This document shows, piece by piece, positions 35,094 to 45,395 of a stretch of 64,000 bases of DNA (position 1 is the first letter of the stretch; the number at the start of each line of letters is the position of its first letter). The notes under the pieces are model-generated. The model had not been told where the DNA came from. It did no database searches and saw only the letters and a program-made list of their open reading frames with translations. The translations under genes were made by a program, and so were the position numbers. Source of the stretch: Siphonodentalium dalli (taxonomy: Eukaryota > Mollusca > Scaphopoda > Gadilida > Siphonodentaliidae); assembly GCA_032622095.1 (NCBI GenBank), contig CP136067.1, positions 41,647,549 to 41,711,548 of the forward strand. Direction: 5' to 3'.

Positions 35094-35350
35094 TTTACGT
35101 TCAACTGACCTTATAATACGTCCCGCTCTGTCACTCGCCTGAATGGCGCGGTTTTGAACGAAACTGTCATTGTTCTTTAGATCGTTGTTTCCATCGCTGA
35201 TGTGCGTAGCTTTTACACCAACATAATCTATAACTGTTACTGATTAGGAATCATCTACACATATCACACTAAATCTGTTCATTTGGCGAGTAATATCGAA
35301 AATATCAGAGCACAAAATCAAAACAAAGCTATCGACGCCATCTTGTCATA

Positions 35351-37227
35351 ATCCCTAAATATGACACAGAGAGATCACATCCAACAAATCTTTATCAGTG
35401 GCGCTAAACTAAACTAATCTAACCCAACAATCTATTATCTGACCCAACAATTGAACCCAACTCAATTAATTCAAATGAACCCAACGTATGTAATTTGATC
35501 CAACCATTAACCTGACTTTGGATTTTGACAAAACTTTATTTCGGATGTACACGACCCGAAGTACAGAAGTCATCACGCACACACATAAATGCCTGAATTC
35601 CGGGGAGGAAGTAAAACAAAGTAAGAGTTGGAAAATGATGGCCACAGCATATATAGTGAGGGATTCAAATTGTGTTCACATCTGCGAGGAAACCTGGCAA
35701 TCATTTCATATTATTTCTTAACTACTCATGCGATGACTTGCATGTCACCGCACTTTGGTAAGGGACGCACTGAGGGAGGGGGAGAAAACATACAAGTTGG
35801 AAATTCGAAATAATAACACATAGACGACAACTGGAATGACGTATGCAATTGTCATTGTCACAAGTTTGGGGTATCCAGGTCTCTGAATACATTAGAGTAT
35901 ATATAAGAGGTTATTTTGTGTTTGGTTGTATGAGTGAGGCGAGACTATATTTAGATCACACGGATACCCTGGTCACCATTTGTCTTATGAATAAGGACAT
36001 TGGCATACTATAATTGTCAACTCGGAGATAGTGGGTACCGACGTCACCAATAAGGAGCGTTGATAAATGCTCACCTTTGGAAATGATCGGATAATAAGTT
36101 CAACAAATGACCCAGGTTCTTTTGACAATATTTGATGAGCTTATTATCGGAACATTTCCTATGGATCACTTAATAACAATTGTGTGTTGTCTGCTTTGGT
36201 TCCGTAAGCACACCCTGAACATCAACAATATACCCCTCCAACTCATGCAAATAGACTGAAATTTACTGAAATGAGAGAACCCCTATCATTGCGCAATGCA
36301 CGCGGTTTGAAAGGAACCAACGGACCGTTACTAGAAAGGTATCCGGACAACGGACAAGTGTGAAAGCGGTTTAAGGTGTTTATGAGTAAAATATATTCAC
36401 CAGTAAATATTTTGAGGATATAGGAAAGCATCGGACACCACTGGGGACCGGACAAAAAAGTGGTCGATTAAGATTCTGTCCGGCCACAAACATGGCAGAC
36501 CATAATGGCCATACTATTATAACAAGGACATTATTGATACAGCCATTTTCCCCTTTATTTTAAATATGATTTATTACTTAGCCGTGAACAGCTTGCGTTA
36601 TTGGATATATATCTCATGAAACTATTGGATAATATGAACAGAATGTGCACGAACAATGTTTGGTACTTGTTATATAACGGCCATTAAACCGGACAGTCTT
36701 GATCGACCATTTTTTTCGCCGAATATCTCCGCTGGCGCTGACCGAACACGATTAAACCGTATATCAAAATGTAGGGAACTATTATTGGAGATAGTCTGTT
36801 CTACTGCTATTTTATATTTTATCTCTATTTCCACATTTTTACTATATTTTGGGGACATGTGAACATTCTCAGTTCGACGAGTTAAGAACATGGTCTTATA
36901 TGTAGATACTTTTAGTTTTATGACTAATTTTCTGACAGGGACCTGTAGTTCTACCCACCTAAGATCAGTAGGTAAAACATACGTTGGTATGCGGAAGTTG
37001 GCTTATGAGAAACGTTGCAAAACAGGATGAAATTTCAGCAGGACCAATATTGTTTAAATATATATATATATATATATATATACATGAATGAATTATCCGA
37101 TTACGTTGTTTGATACCTACTGACAATCTAGCCTTATGTTCAAAATCGACACCGCAGGGTGTTGATGAACATGATGATGCGCTGCTGATAGACATACCTG
37201 CTATAGTAGACATGCATGTGAGGCGAT
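35351..37227. other. Intron 2 distal part, no gene
   Basis: Spaced AACCCAAC motifs lie at about 35418-35510, near the LINE 5' end. A hairpin repeat lies at 36079-36169 and a (TA)n run at about 37058-37081. No exon is seen. Confidence 0.45.
36079..36169. repeat. Small hairpin element (same family at 63475)
   Basis: Imperfect inverted repeats of about 31 bp: GGAAATGATCGGATAATAAG at the left, and the complement of GGAAATGTTCCGATAATAAG at the right. The core ATAATAAGTTCAACA is shared with 63475-63543. Confidence 0.65.
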
Positions 37228-37535
37228 TGATTGATTGATTGGGGTTTATTGTCGCTTTAGCCACTAAGGCCATATCACGACATTGCCAGTTTTAGTGGTG
37301 GAGGAAATCCGCACACTTGCGACTAATCTAACAGTGATTTCAATGGCTGATAAACTCGTCAACCATGTGCGGCAAACCACCGGCCCTCGGCGAGTAACTG
37401 GTAACTCCACCAGATAACGATTTCGAGTTACAAAGTCCACGATGGAAACATGTGGATTTGAACCCTTATCGCCAGCGCTGGGGGACGAAACGGCTTGGAG
37501 TTGTACCCCTAACCGATTGAGCCACCGAGGCCTCC
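37228..37535 (-). mobile_element. tRNA-derived SINE, copy 1
   Basis: On the minus strand a tRNA-like head contains box A TGGCTCAATCGG (37524-37513) and box B GGTTCAAATCC (37464-37454). These are RNA polymerase III promoter boxes. A unique body follows, and the 3' end is an (AATC)n-type tail at 37228. A possible target duplication GCGAT flanks it (37223-37227 and 37536-37540). A shortened copy is at 62850-63025. It ends only 46 bases before the exon at 37582. Confidence 0.85.
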
Positions 37536-37581
37536 GCGATAGTTTATATAATTTGTGTGAAGCTGGTTATATTTTTTACAG

Positions 37582-37939
37582 GGTAAACATTTTGGACAGT
37601 TTGTTTGGCAGTTCTGTTATGCTCAGCACGTCGTACTCAGACATGACGTGGTGTAAATGCGCAACTGTGGCACCCAAAGACGCGTGGAATACACCTCTGC
37701 CTGACCTTGTGCATTGTAACATATCAGCATTGGACGTACTGAATATACCGCCACTGTGTGGGGAGAAAATCGAGGTGGGTGAGGAATTTGTTAGAGGTTC
37801 CTGTGCGAGTGACCGCTTTCGACGTGCTGCGAGTGACCTCTTTCGACGTGCTGCGAGTGACCGCTTTCGACGTGTTCCGCAGTCCGATGACATCGTCGAC
37901 TACGAGGGCTCAGCAACATTCAGCGAAACCGATTATCAG
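37582..37939 (+). CDS. VWDE-like protein exon C: Cys-rich part with RFRR repeats
   Basis: The acceptor tattttttacag and donor gtaaga enclose 358 nt; the first base completes the Arg codon of exon B, and the exon ends in phase 0. It continues WRV-NILDSLFGSS after the vWD domain, as in VWDE proteins, then TWCKCA, HCNIS and PPLCGEKI. Near its end is a 24-nt tandem repeat encoding ASDRFRRA, ASDLFRRA and ASDRFRRV. RFRR matches the R-x-x-R minimal furin recognition pattern. The repeat looks like a local expansion. Confidence 0.88.
37805..37876 (+). repeat. 24-nt coding tandem repeat, three copies
   Basis: GCGAGTGACCGCTTTCGACG then TGCT is repeated three times in frame with small changes (CGC to CTC in copy 2, GTT at the end of copy 3). 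Each unit encodes eight residues with a dibasic RR. Copies 1 and 3 give RFRR, copy 2 LFRR. Confidence 0.92.
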
Positions 37940-38617
37940 GTAAGAACTGACGAACAACTCGCGTGTATATTCGACAATATGTTTAACAAACGTTCCCTGT
38001 TTGGTTTTTGCTATATGGTCTGAATAATAGAACTATCGTCATTGATATACTTAGTGGCTAGTACAGGTGACTTGTATGTTATATAAGATGCGAAATATTT
38101 AGCCGGTCATATATACGAATTTGTTTCGAGTGAGGTCGTTTCTAAACAGCATCATATATGGTAATATTATTATGTTGAATAATCTTACGTACTGTGTATT
38201 CGAAACCTCCACTTAAAATGTGAAAACAAAGACCGCGGATGGTGCGATTGCTTCCGAAGTGATGTTTACATATACATACACCACTTTCTGTATGTAGAAA
38301 CTTTAACAATGAGGCCTATCTCGTTTGTATAGTTTCCACTAATATTATAGGATATTAGTCAACAATATTTTGTACTCTACCCATGCTTCGTTTCAATACG
38401 GAGTGGGGTTCAGTGTGTATATCGCACCTGCATGTAGTCAATCACAACAGGTATCATAGCGGTCCCCCGTGTGACCCGTATAGCGTACTGTATTATAGTA
38501 AATTTGTAACCCCCCCCCAGTGTGCCCTGATCCATGTCTAATTGACAGAAAAGATGCAAATGACGACGTGCATGTGCATGAATAACCGATGACACATGCA
38601 ACTGTTTACTATGTGGT

Positions 38618-38993
38618 GAAGAATCAAAACAACACCATAAAAACAAGTTTTTAGACCGGATAGACGGTTTCCCAACAGCAGTAAACGTAAGTATAAATTG
38701 TACATACATATTTGCCGATCGCAAGCGGGCTCCATTTGAGCGAAGGATTCGTTTATATAGATAACAACGGACTTTGATCACTTCAGAAAAAACTTTTATC
38801 GCAAAAACTCCCTATTCAAATGTCATTTTAACACAAATACAACATCTGTCGGAAACCCCACTATATTGCAACGGAAAGGCCGTTGTGTGTGCAACATATA
38901 TTGACATTACATTGGCTCGAGTGTGTTCACAATCTGAAAGTAGAGGCTATTTATTTGGAGACCCCACTCGCCATGCTATGTATGCATAGTTGT
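38618..38993 (+). repeat. Left arm of a long inverted-repeat pair
   Basis: About 375 bp with roughly 80% identity by eye to the reverse complement of 40508-40875. The shared ends are GAAGAATCAAAACAA outside and TAGTTGT inside. Both arms hold a 71-codon open frame with similar residues (ARV-SQSES, YLFG-PTR). The residue changes are as frequent as expected for unselected DNA. Confidence 0.8.
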
Positions 38994-40507
38994 TTAAGTT
39001 GCTGATCACTAGTTGTCAAAAATATGTGCGTCAAGTTGTGATGATGGGACTTGTGTTCAAAGACGAAACCATGAATTAGGTTTCCATATTAGACATGTTC
39101 CACCCCCCGATGGTTATTATTAACCTGCAGTCACACGACGAAGGCAATGTTCCCTTCCACATCCGTTTTCCGATTTCTCGACAAAATGTGTTCATATATG
39201 TTCAAGCACCGAACGTAACTATATGTATCAATAGCTACCGTGCTGAAATCTTTAAGTTTATTCAAAGTATATTTTAAAAAGTATTACATTAAAGTACACT
39301 ATGTAGTTCATCAAAAAGCATGTTACTGTGGTAAAAACTCACCGAATATGTCTAGTATGTCGTCTCGAGTAGGTTGTCTCGCTGTCGTCTGTTCTCTGCA
39401 GGCTGATAGGCACGGAATAGCTCAACGTGGGAGAGCAATAGTGCAGAAGGTTGTTGACAATGGCGGATAACTCTAGACTGCCCGGATGAGGACGACCCCA
39501 CAATTCATCTCGATCTACGGAAGCCCGTTGATTTCACCACAGTACGTAATTGAATACTTCTGTTCTACATGTATACATATCATGCATATTACTTCTCGTT
39601 TTCCGATGACTCAAGAGATGAAACTCTATCTTTTCATAAAACATCAAGTCTTGAATGTTCGTTATCAGCACTTGGAGTGATTTGTTGATTGAAGCAACAG
39701 GAAACTGAGATGCATTTACAATCAAAATCGACATCGCATGACATCTCTCTTAGCGGGGTACTTCCGTAGGTAACAAACTTTTTCAGATCGATATTATGAC
39801 CACAAGACATATTTAGGCACAGTGAACTGTAAAATACAGTCTATCTCTCCAGTTAACGGACATTGACAATTGCGATATTGTCGTCCCAATTGTGACACAA
39901 TATGTCTTATCCACACATATCTTAGCCAAGTCTACTTGTGTGGACATATGTGGTTTTATTGGAGACACTGTGTCTAAAATGTGGGCATATATAGTCCTGT
40001 ATCCAGGGACGTTATGATGTGCGAGCGCAATCTACCCCCATTGTTTTGGGTTTTCAATATGAATCTAAATCGAACTACCAAATGGGCAGGGTGGGGTTGG
40101 GGGTAATTTTCTCCAATCGTTTGTCCGTGAGCCTCTGTCGGAAAATTCCAAACCAAGAGGTGCAACTCGAAGCTAGCACTTGTAGGACTTTTCGGGTCTG
40201 GCCAGTCGATATTCGTGTAGTGATATCCAAGGAGGCACTCGCAGTCGGTCACGACCCCTTCGTCACATCACCGTAAATATAAGGCGATGGTGCACATACG
40301 ACATGTATGTTTTATTAGTAAATTCGCACGTATACACAATTTATAGTCGCTTAATGTTAATGAGAATACCTTGATTGATTCAGACAGAGTCTATAATTTC
40401 AATGGCGAAACATTTCGAAGATATATTTATGTTTAAATGGGTCGATATGAGCATGTCATTACTGTACGATTTATGTACAACATCGCAACTGACGATTGTC
40501 TTCGTAC

Positions 40508-40875
40508 ACAACTAGGCGTACAGAGACTGACGAGTGGGTTGTCCAAACAGGTAGTCTCCACTTTCAGATTGTGAATACACCCGAGCCAAGATAATGTCAG
40601 TATATGTTGCACACATAACGACCTTTCCGTTGCGATATAGTTGGATTTCCAACATATGCTGTATATGTGTTAAAATAACATGTGAAGAGGGAATTTTCGC
40701 GAGAAAATTATTTTCTGAAGTGATCAAAGGCCGTTTTTATCTATAAAAAGAGTCCTTCGCTCAACTGGAGCCCGCTTTCGATCGGCAAATGTATATGTAC
40801 AATTCACGTTTATTGCTGTTGGGAAACCGTCTCTCCGGTCTGAAAACTTATTTTATGGTGTTGTTTTGATTCTTC
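40508..40875 (-). repeat. Right arm of a long inverted-repeat pair
   Basis: Reverse-complement counterpart of 38618-38993. The pair, with its 1.5-kb spacer, could be the long terminal inverted repeats of a DNA element or two independent insertions in opposite orientation. No transposase was found between them. Confidence 0.8.
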
Positions 40876-41281
40876 TGTAGTATTTATGTTCTAAAAATAG
40901 ATTTTTTCGTATTGGCGAAAGCAACTTCCGATTATATGTTTGTACGGTTTAGCCACTGTGACCATGTTCAAAGTTGAATTGTATATTACTTCAATGCGTC
41001 TTTCTGTGACACTTAATACCCATCGAAAGGTAGTTCAATGATGTATCTACATATTTCGATGCCGGGAATAATTCGAAAGCTAAATTTTCGGTGTAGTTTG
41101 GAGCGCATACAAACCGCCATGTGGCGTTAAGCATATTTGACGCAATGCACGCTCATATATATATAAACTGTTAACTAAATTTGACAGACAGAACACTCGA
41201 GTGGAGTTTTGAACTCAGGTTATAGCCAGGTATATTTGAAATTCTGTCGACGGAATTTATAACCATGCCCCGCATTCGTAG

Positions 41282-41437
41282 TTTCCCGTACCGGAGTGGG
41301 AGAATTGGACAGAGGAGACAGCTCGGATACACTGTGAGGAAGCGTTTGCCCAGAATCAACAGATGGTATCCATGTGCGAGGAATATGCTGGCACCGATGT
41401 GTCCCCTCTAATAGAGACATGTATCATGGATGTTCAG
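41282..41437 (+). CDS. VWDE-like protein exon D
   Basis: 156 nt, phase 0 at both ends; acceptor cgcattcgtag, donor gtgagt. It encodes 52 residues from FPVPEWENWTEETARIHCEE to CIMDVQ, with regularly placed Cys. VWDE-family proteins have a similar W-T-x-x-x-A-x-x-x-C segment after the vWD domain. A stop codon just before the acceptor fixes the exon start. Confidence 0.85.
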
Positions 41438-42262
41438 GTGAGTTCAGATATATTGATTTAGCGTATATGTATTTGAATGTTTGGGCAGAGCAGTAGTATG
41501 AATTGCCACAATTTTAGCATATCGGAATTTGATCAGTTGTTGTGACAAAAAGTGCATTACAGTAAACAGTACTTTCATTTCCAACTCGAACGCACGACTC
41601 TCTTATTAACTCTCACAGCAGTGTTACTAGCGGTATGCATTTGCACTTAATTAAATAAGTTACTATCAAATTAATAACAAACATGAAACAGATTATTCCC
41701 TTTAGTAGTTAGTACATGTATAGGCACTGGGGTTCATGGTGGGGTAATTGTAATTTATTACATGATCCGACCCTTAACCATTATAAAATTATTATATGAA
41801 ACTGTCGTTACATAACAGGAAATAGTGCCAGGTGTACCGATATGTATTATTGTTGCGCAAAAGTGATTCGAAAAGAGGGACGAGAAATGAAGACAAATCG
41901 GTTTGAACATTTATTTAATTAAATTTAAGCCATTAAATACGTAAACGAGTCTTATCTATCTAGAGACTATTTCTTTACCTGGGCAAACAACGTATAGTCG
42001 CGCGGTCACTCGTTTCCATTGGTTCCAGGTGCCAAGTCACCAAGGACTCGGCAAGGAGAATTCCACATGTCTGTCGCTAACCAGATATTCTGACATTTGA
42101 ACATGCCCAAATGACAGCATGCATGAATATCTTCCCGGGGTCTGCCTTGAGACTATGTTGTAGCGTTGGTGATTGAAATAGGCATCCGAAATTGCCAAAA
42201 TGTACTAACTATGTAATGGTGAGTGCAACGAAACTTATAATCGTTTTTATCGGTGTTTACAG
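41438..42262. other. Intron (825 bp), nothing recognised
   Basis: AT-rich sequence without a repeat or ORF of note. Confidence 0.6.
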
Positions 42263-42506
42263 TCCGTGTCATTACGATTAAATTTGCCGAATATTATAAA
42301 CCATTATGCCACTTCTCAGTTAACAGACGGGACTGACTGGACACAAACCCATATCAGTTCTCTCCAAACAACATGTGCACATATTGTGGAGAAGAACGAG
42401 ACCCTGTCAGAAATTCAGTCATCGACCACAGGGAAGAGTATTATGGACATAATTCTCGAGACAGTTTGCGACGGAGATTGCTCCGGCCACGGTTCATGTG
42501 TGGGAG
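42263..42506 (+). CDS. VWDE-like protein exon E: ends in first half of EGF
   Basis: 244 nt; acceptor ggtgtttacag, donor gtaagg; starts in phase 0 and ends after one base of a Gly codon. It encodes a helical Cys-containing stretch and then VCDGDCSGHGSCVG, the first half of an EGF-like module. The second half starts the exon at 46296, so the intron divides the EGF domain. Confidence 0.87.
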
Positions 42507-42839
42507 GTAAGGACGGTCCCATATATTGATTGTGTCACACGCTAGGATCCTGCGAATATTCGAGATTCATTTCTCTGGCAAAGCATCCACAGTCACCAAA
42601 TCGTAAACAAAATATCCCATTTACGAGATACGATTAAAACACACGATTCACAGGACAACAATCACCATTGATACCAATCCGTCAAATAATTTTACCATAA
42701 AATGTTATATATTTATTTATCATATGACTCAATCATTATTTACGTTGGAAGCTATGTCATAAATCAATTTCATATCAATTACTAGTTCATATCACCTTCC
42801 GATAATTTGATTGGTTTGTTGACAAAAAGTGTGTTCTGA
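42507..42839. other. Intron segment before the Crypton relic
   Basis: AT-rich, no feature seen. Confidence 0.5.
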
Positions 42840-42847
42840 TTGGCTGA

Positions 42848-43273
42848 ATGGCAGCCGGGGGTCGAGCCGCATCTCTGACTAGATGCAGGTCAAATTCGTG
42901 CGCGTCAATCAAAATAGAACTATTTTTGAAAAGCAAAACAAATACACGAACCAACGCGATGCCGAAATTTTCAACAAGCGATAAAGTTATCTTAGACGAT
43001 GGAGAGGTGGCGACAGTTATCCGATGCATTGCTTCAACATCGGGGGATATGTATGCGGTGTCCATCGATGGAATAGATTACGAGGCCACTGTACCGGAGG
43101 ATCGTTTAAAGTTGGAATCGACGCATCGAAGCGAAAGTAGGCCGAATTTGCAGACGACTATCGGAAATTCCGAGTTCGATGACGACATCAACAATTTCGT
43201 ATTGCAACAAAGCAACAAAAACACGTTGCAAAAAAAACTCATTACGATGTCAAAATTCTTCGGGCATTCCTAA
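42848..43273 (+). pseudogene. Crypton-like ORF, N-terminal part
   Basis: The frame is open from 42848; the ATG at 42959 is a likely start. It begins MPKFSTSDKVILDDGEVATV, then YAVSIDGIDYEATVPEDRL. This compact beta-rich region looks like a small SH3/Tudor-type barrel and I cannot name it. It ends in a helical stretch (NNFVLQQSNKNTLQKKLITM) typical of the recombinase N-terminus. It stops at 43273, and the rest is in other frames. Confidence 0.6.
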
Positions 43274-43379
43274 CTTCACGTGGCGAAACTCGTGAAATGC
43301 AAAACATCCCCCCAAATGAATAATGTCCAATTCTGTGCAAGTTCTTCATTGAGCTGAAAAACCAGATGGGACAAACTAT

Positions 43380-44148
43380 GAACCTTCCACGCTACGATGT
43401 TTTATGAGTAGCTTTGACCGCCAATTGCGCCGATTTAATTACCAGCACACAATAATTGTTGGCAGTCCTCTGTTTGCGAAAGTACGAGATGTCATAAACG
43501 CGAAACAGAAATTGCTTAAACGTGATGGGAAAAGGCAACAAGCCCAGAAAATCTGACGCCATTACAGACGACGAGGTGGACAAATTATGGGAATGCGATC
43601 AGTTCGGAAAAACAACCCCAGAATCCCTAATAAACACCATGTGGTTCAACAATTATGTGCATTCGGCCTGAGAGGTTCCGACGAACACAGAAATTTGGGG
43701 AGATTTGGAATTAAGTTCAGATCAAGGTGGTCACGCATTTCTGGAATTTATAGAAAGACAAACGAAAACACGACAAGGTGAAAACCCAAGGGATGTGCGG
43801 GTCGTGAAGCCTAAAATGTGGTCGACCCCGGAAACACCAGATAGATGTCCAGTGGAAATGTACAAGGTATACGCGTCAAAAAGACCAATCGGCTTCTCGC
43901 GAAAAACAGACCCGTTCTACTTAGCCACCCACACTCGTCAATCGTCGATGCATATCGGTGATCAATGGTTTAAAAAACAGCCGATTGGAAGAAATAAACT
44001 TACCTCGACAATGTCCCGGTGGTGTGCACACATTGTTCGCATGAAACATTTCAGGCGGATCTATCCAGGTTCACATCCATGGAAAAGACGGTGCCAGTCC
44101 CAAACAAGCGTAACGCCGACGTGCGATATATTCGGACACAGACTCTGA
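43380..44148 (+). pseudogene. Crypton-like tyrosine recombinase, catalytic part, broken
   Basis: The pieces in different frames include RDVINAKQKLLKRDG, DEVDKLWECDQFGKTTPESL, FGLRG-DEHR (conserved catalytic Arg region), FIERQTKTRQGE and RCPVEMYKVYASKRP, with DPFYLATHTR and QWFKKQPIGRNKL. These follow the order of DUF3504 proteins. At least three frame changes and a stop show inactivation. The final catalytic HxxR/Tyr segment is missing or scrambled. Confidence 0.7.
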
Positions 44149-44515
44149 TCAACAATTTCCCCCAAATGACTAAAAATTCCAGTGATTTTTGTCGATGAAA
44201 AAAATTGTCACCAATTCAGTTGTACTATTAAAATATTCCTGGAAATTCCAAATTATTCGTCCTTGACCCAATATTTTGAACACAAACTCGCAATTATAAT
44301 TTTGAAATATATAGTTTTGGACATTGTTATACGATAAATAGGATATGTAATTCGTATTTATCTAATAAACATACGATATAATGTCACAAACTGAGAACAG
44401 AATAGCGCACTATATCTTCGCGTGCATATTATTTCTGCTAGTTCACCAGGTGTAATTGGGCTTCCGGTGCAATGAAGTGACGTCACATTAACCTTTTGCT
44501 GCCGATGTCATATAG

Positions 44516-45184
44516 CTATTTATCACATAATTTGCCCATAAAAGCAGTTTCATAATTATCGATAAGAGACACGTTTAATATCAGCGCGTACGATGACGTC
44601 ACATCGTTCTTCAAATGACTTGCGATCGCTGCGGTTTTTATCGTTGTTTTCGATGGATATTTCGCATTGCTTCGCGTTTATTTGATCATGTGATAAAAAG
44701 TATCTCTCACTCGTCCTATTTTATACGTAATTTATCAACCTCGTCCACTAAATTCTATTTGAGCCTCGGTAAACCTCGGCTCAAATCGAATTTAGTGAAC
44801 TCTGTTGATAAATTCCGTATAAAATAGAAACTCATGTGAGATCCTCTATTTATCACATAATTTGGCCATAAAAGCAGTTTCATAATTATCGGTAATAGAC
44901 ACGTTTAATATCAGCGCGTGCGATGACGTCACGGCGTTCTTCAAATAACTTGCGATCGCTGTAGTTTATGATTGTTGTTTTCGATGAATATTTCGCGTTG
45001 CTTCGGGTTTATTTGATCATGTGATAAAAGGTATCTCACACTCGTCCTATTTTATACGTAATTTATCAACCTCGTCCTCTAAATTCTATTTGAGCCTCGG
45101 TAAACCTCGGCTCAAATCGAATTTAGTGAACTCGGTTGATAAATTCCGTATAAAATAGAAACTCATGTGAGATCCTCTATTTAG
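44516..45184. repeat. Two tandem 330-bp units, each with a long palindrome
   Basis: Units start with CTATTTATCACATAATTTG at 44516 and 44846. Each ends in an imperfect palindrome of about 130 bp with the centre ATTTGAGCC-TCGGTAAACCTC-GGCTCAAAT. The arms carry CTATTTTATACG and TAATTTATCAAC with their complements. No coding capacity. Confidence 0.88.
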
Positions 45185-45234
45185 TGATTTGTGTGTGTTT
45201 TGGACATCATAATCAATTTATAGATGACATATGA

Positions 45235-45395
45235 TAAATAGAATATGTAATTCGTGTTTCTCTCATATTATATTTATGAAACTCGTCACGAATTTTCAGT
45301 TTTCTCTCGCCATAGGCTCGAGAAAACTGAACATTCTTAGACTCGTTTCATAAATATCATATGAGAGAAACACTCATTCATATCCTCTATATATT
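45235..45395. repeat. Third foldback palindrome
   Basis: Arms GTTTCTCTCATATTATATTT and its near complement, with TTTCATAAATATCATATGAG on the far side; centre CTCGCCATAGGCTCGAG. The layout is the same as in the two units at 44516-45184 although the sequence differs, so they may be related foldback elements. Confidence 0.7.

Larger units (their letters stand above)
30093..35350 (-). mobile_element. Old LINE (APE-type non-LTR retrotransposon), minus strand
   Basis: Reading leftwards on the minus strand there is a 5' region (about 35350-35245), ORF1 remnants (to about 33977), then ORF2 with apurinic-type endonuclease (33686-32538), a linker and reverse transcriptase. The C-terminal end is beyond the LTR element at 14803-14598. 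Several in-frame stops and frameshifts show decay. The C-terminal Cys motif and domain order fit the CR1/L2-like groups; the exact clade is uncertain. The exact 5' end is not defined. Confidence 0.85.
37940..41281. other. Intron (3.3 kb), no gene
   Basis: The intron is dominated by a pair of inverted repeats (38618-38993 and 40508-40875). The spacer between them encodes no recognised protein. Confidence 0.5.
42840..44160 (+). mobile_element. Crypton-like tyrosine recombinase element, relic
   Basis: Coding remains in the plus strand resemble the DUF3504/Crypton tyrosine recombinase family, which also gave rise to host genes such as ZMYM2. The order matches: an N-terminal helical part (DDDINNFVLQQSNKNTL), a central ELLW-like part (EVDKLWECDQFGKTTPESL), the FGLRG-DEHR block with the conserved Arg, and PVEMYKVYASKRP with DPFYLATHTR. 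The stretch has several frameshifts. The C-terminal HxxR and Tyr residues are not seen, so the copy is dead. The element boundaries are approximate because Cryptons lack terminal repeats. Confidence 0.7.

Noticed and set aside
37454-37524. A true tRNA gene
   Set aside because: Box A and box B are present, but the acceptor stem and cloverleaf are not complete and the sequence continues as a SINE body.
37442-37581. Longer N-terminus for exon C (frame open from 37442)
   Set aside because: That part is SINE sequence, and the acceptor at 37580-37581 gives the phase required by exon B.
38774-38989. 71-codon ORF conserved in both inverted arms as a protein gene
   Set aside because: Amino-acid identity by eye (about 68%) is lower than DNA identity (about 80%), as in unselected DNA.
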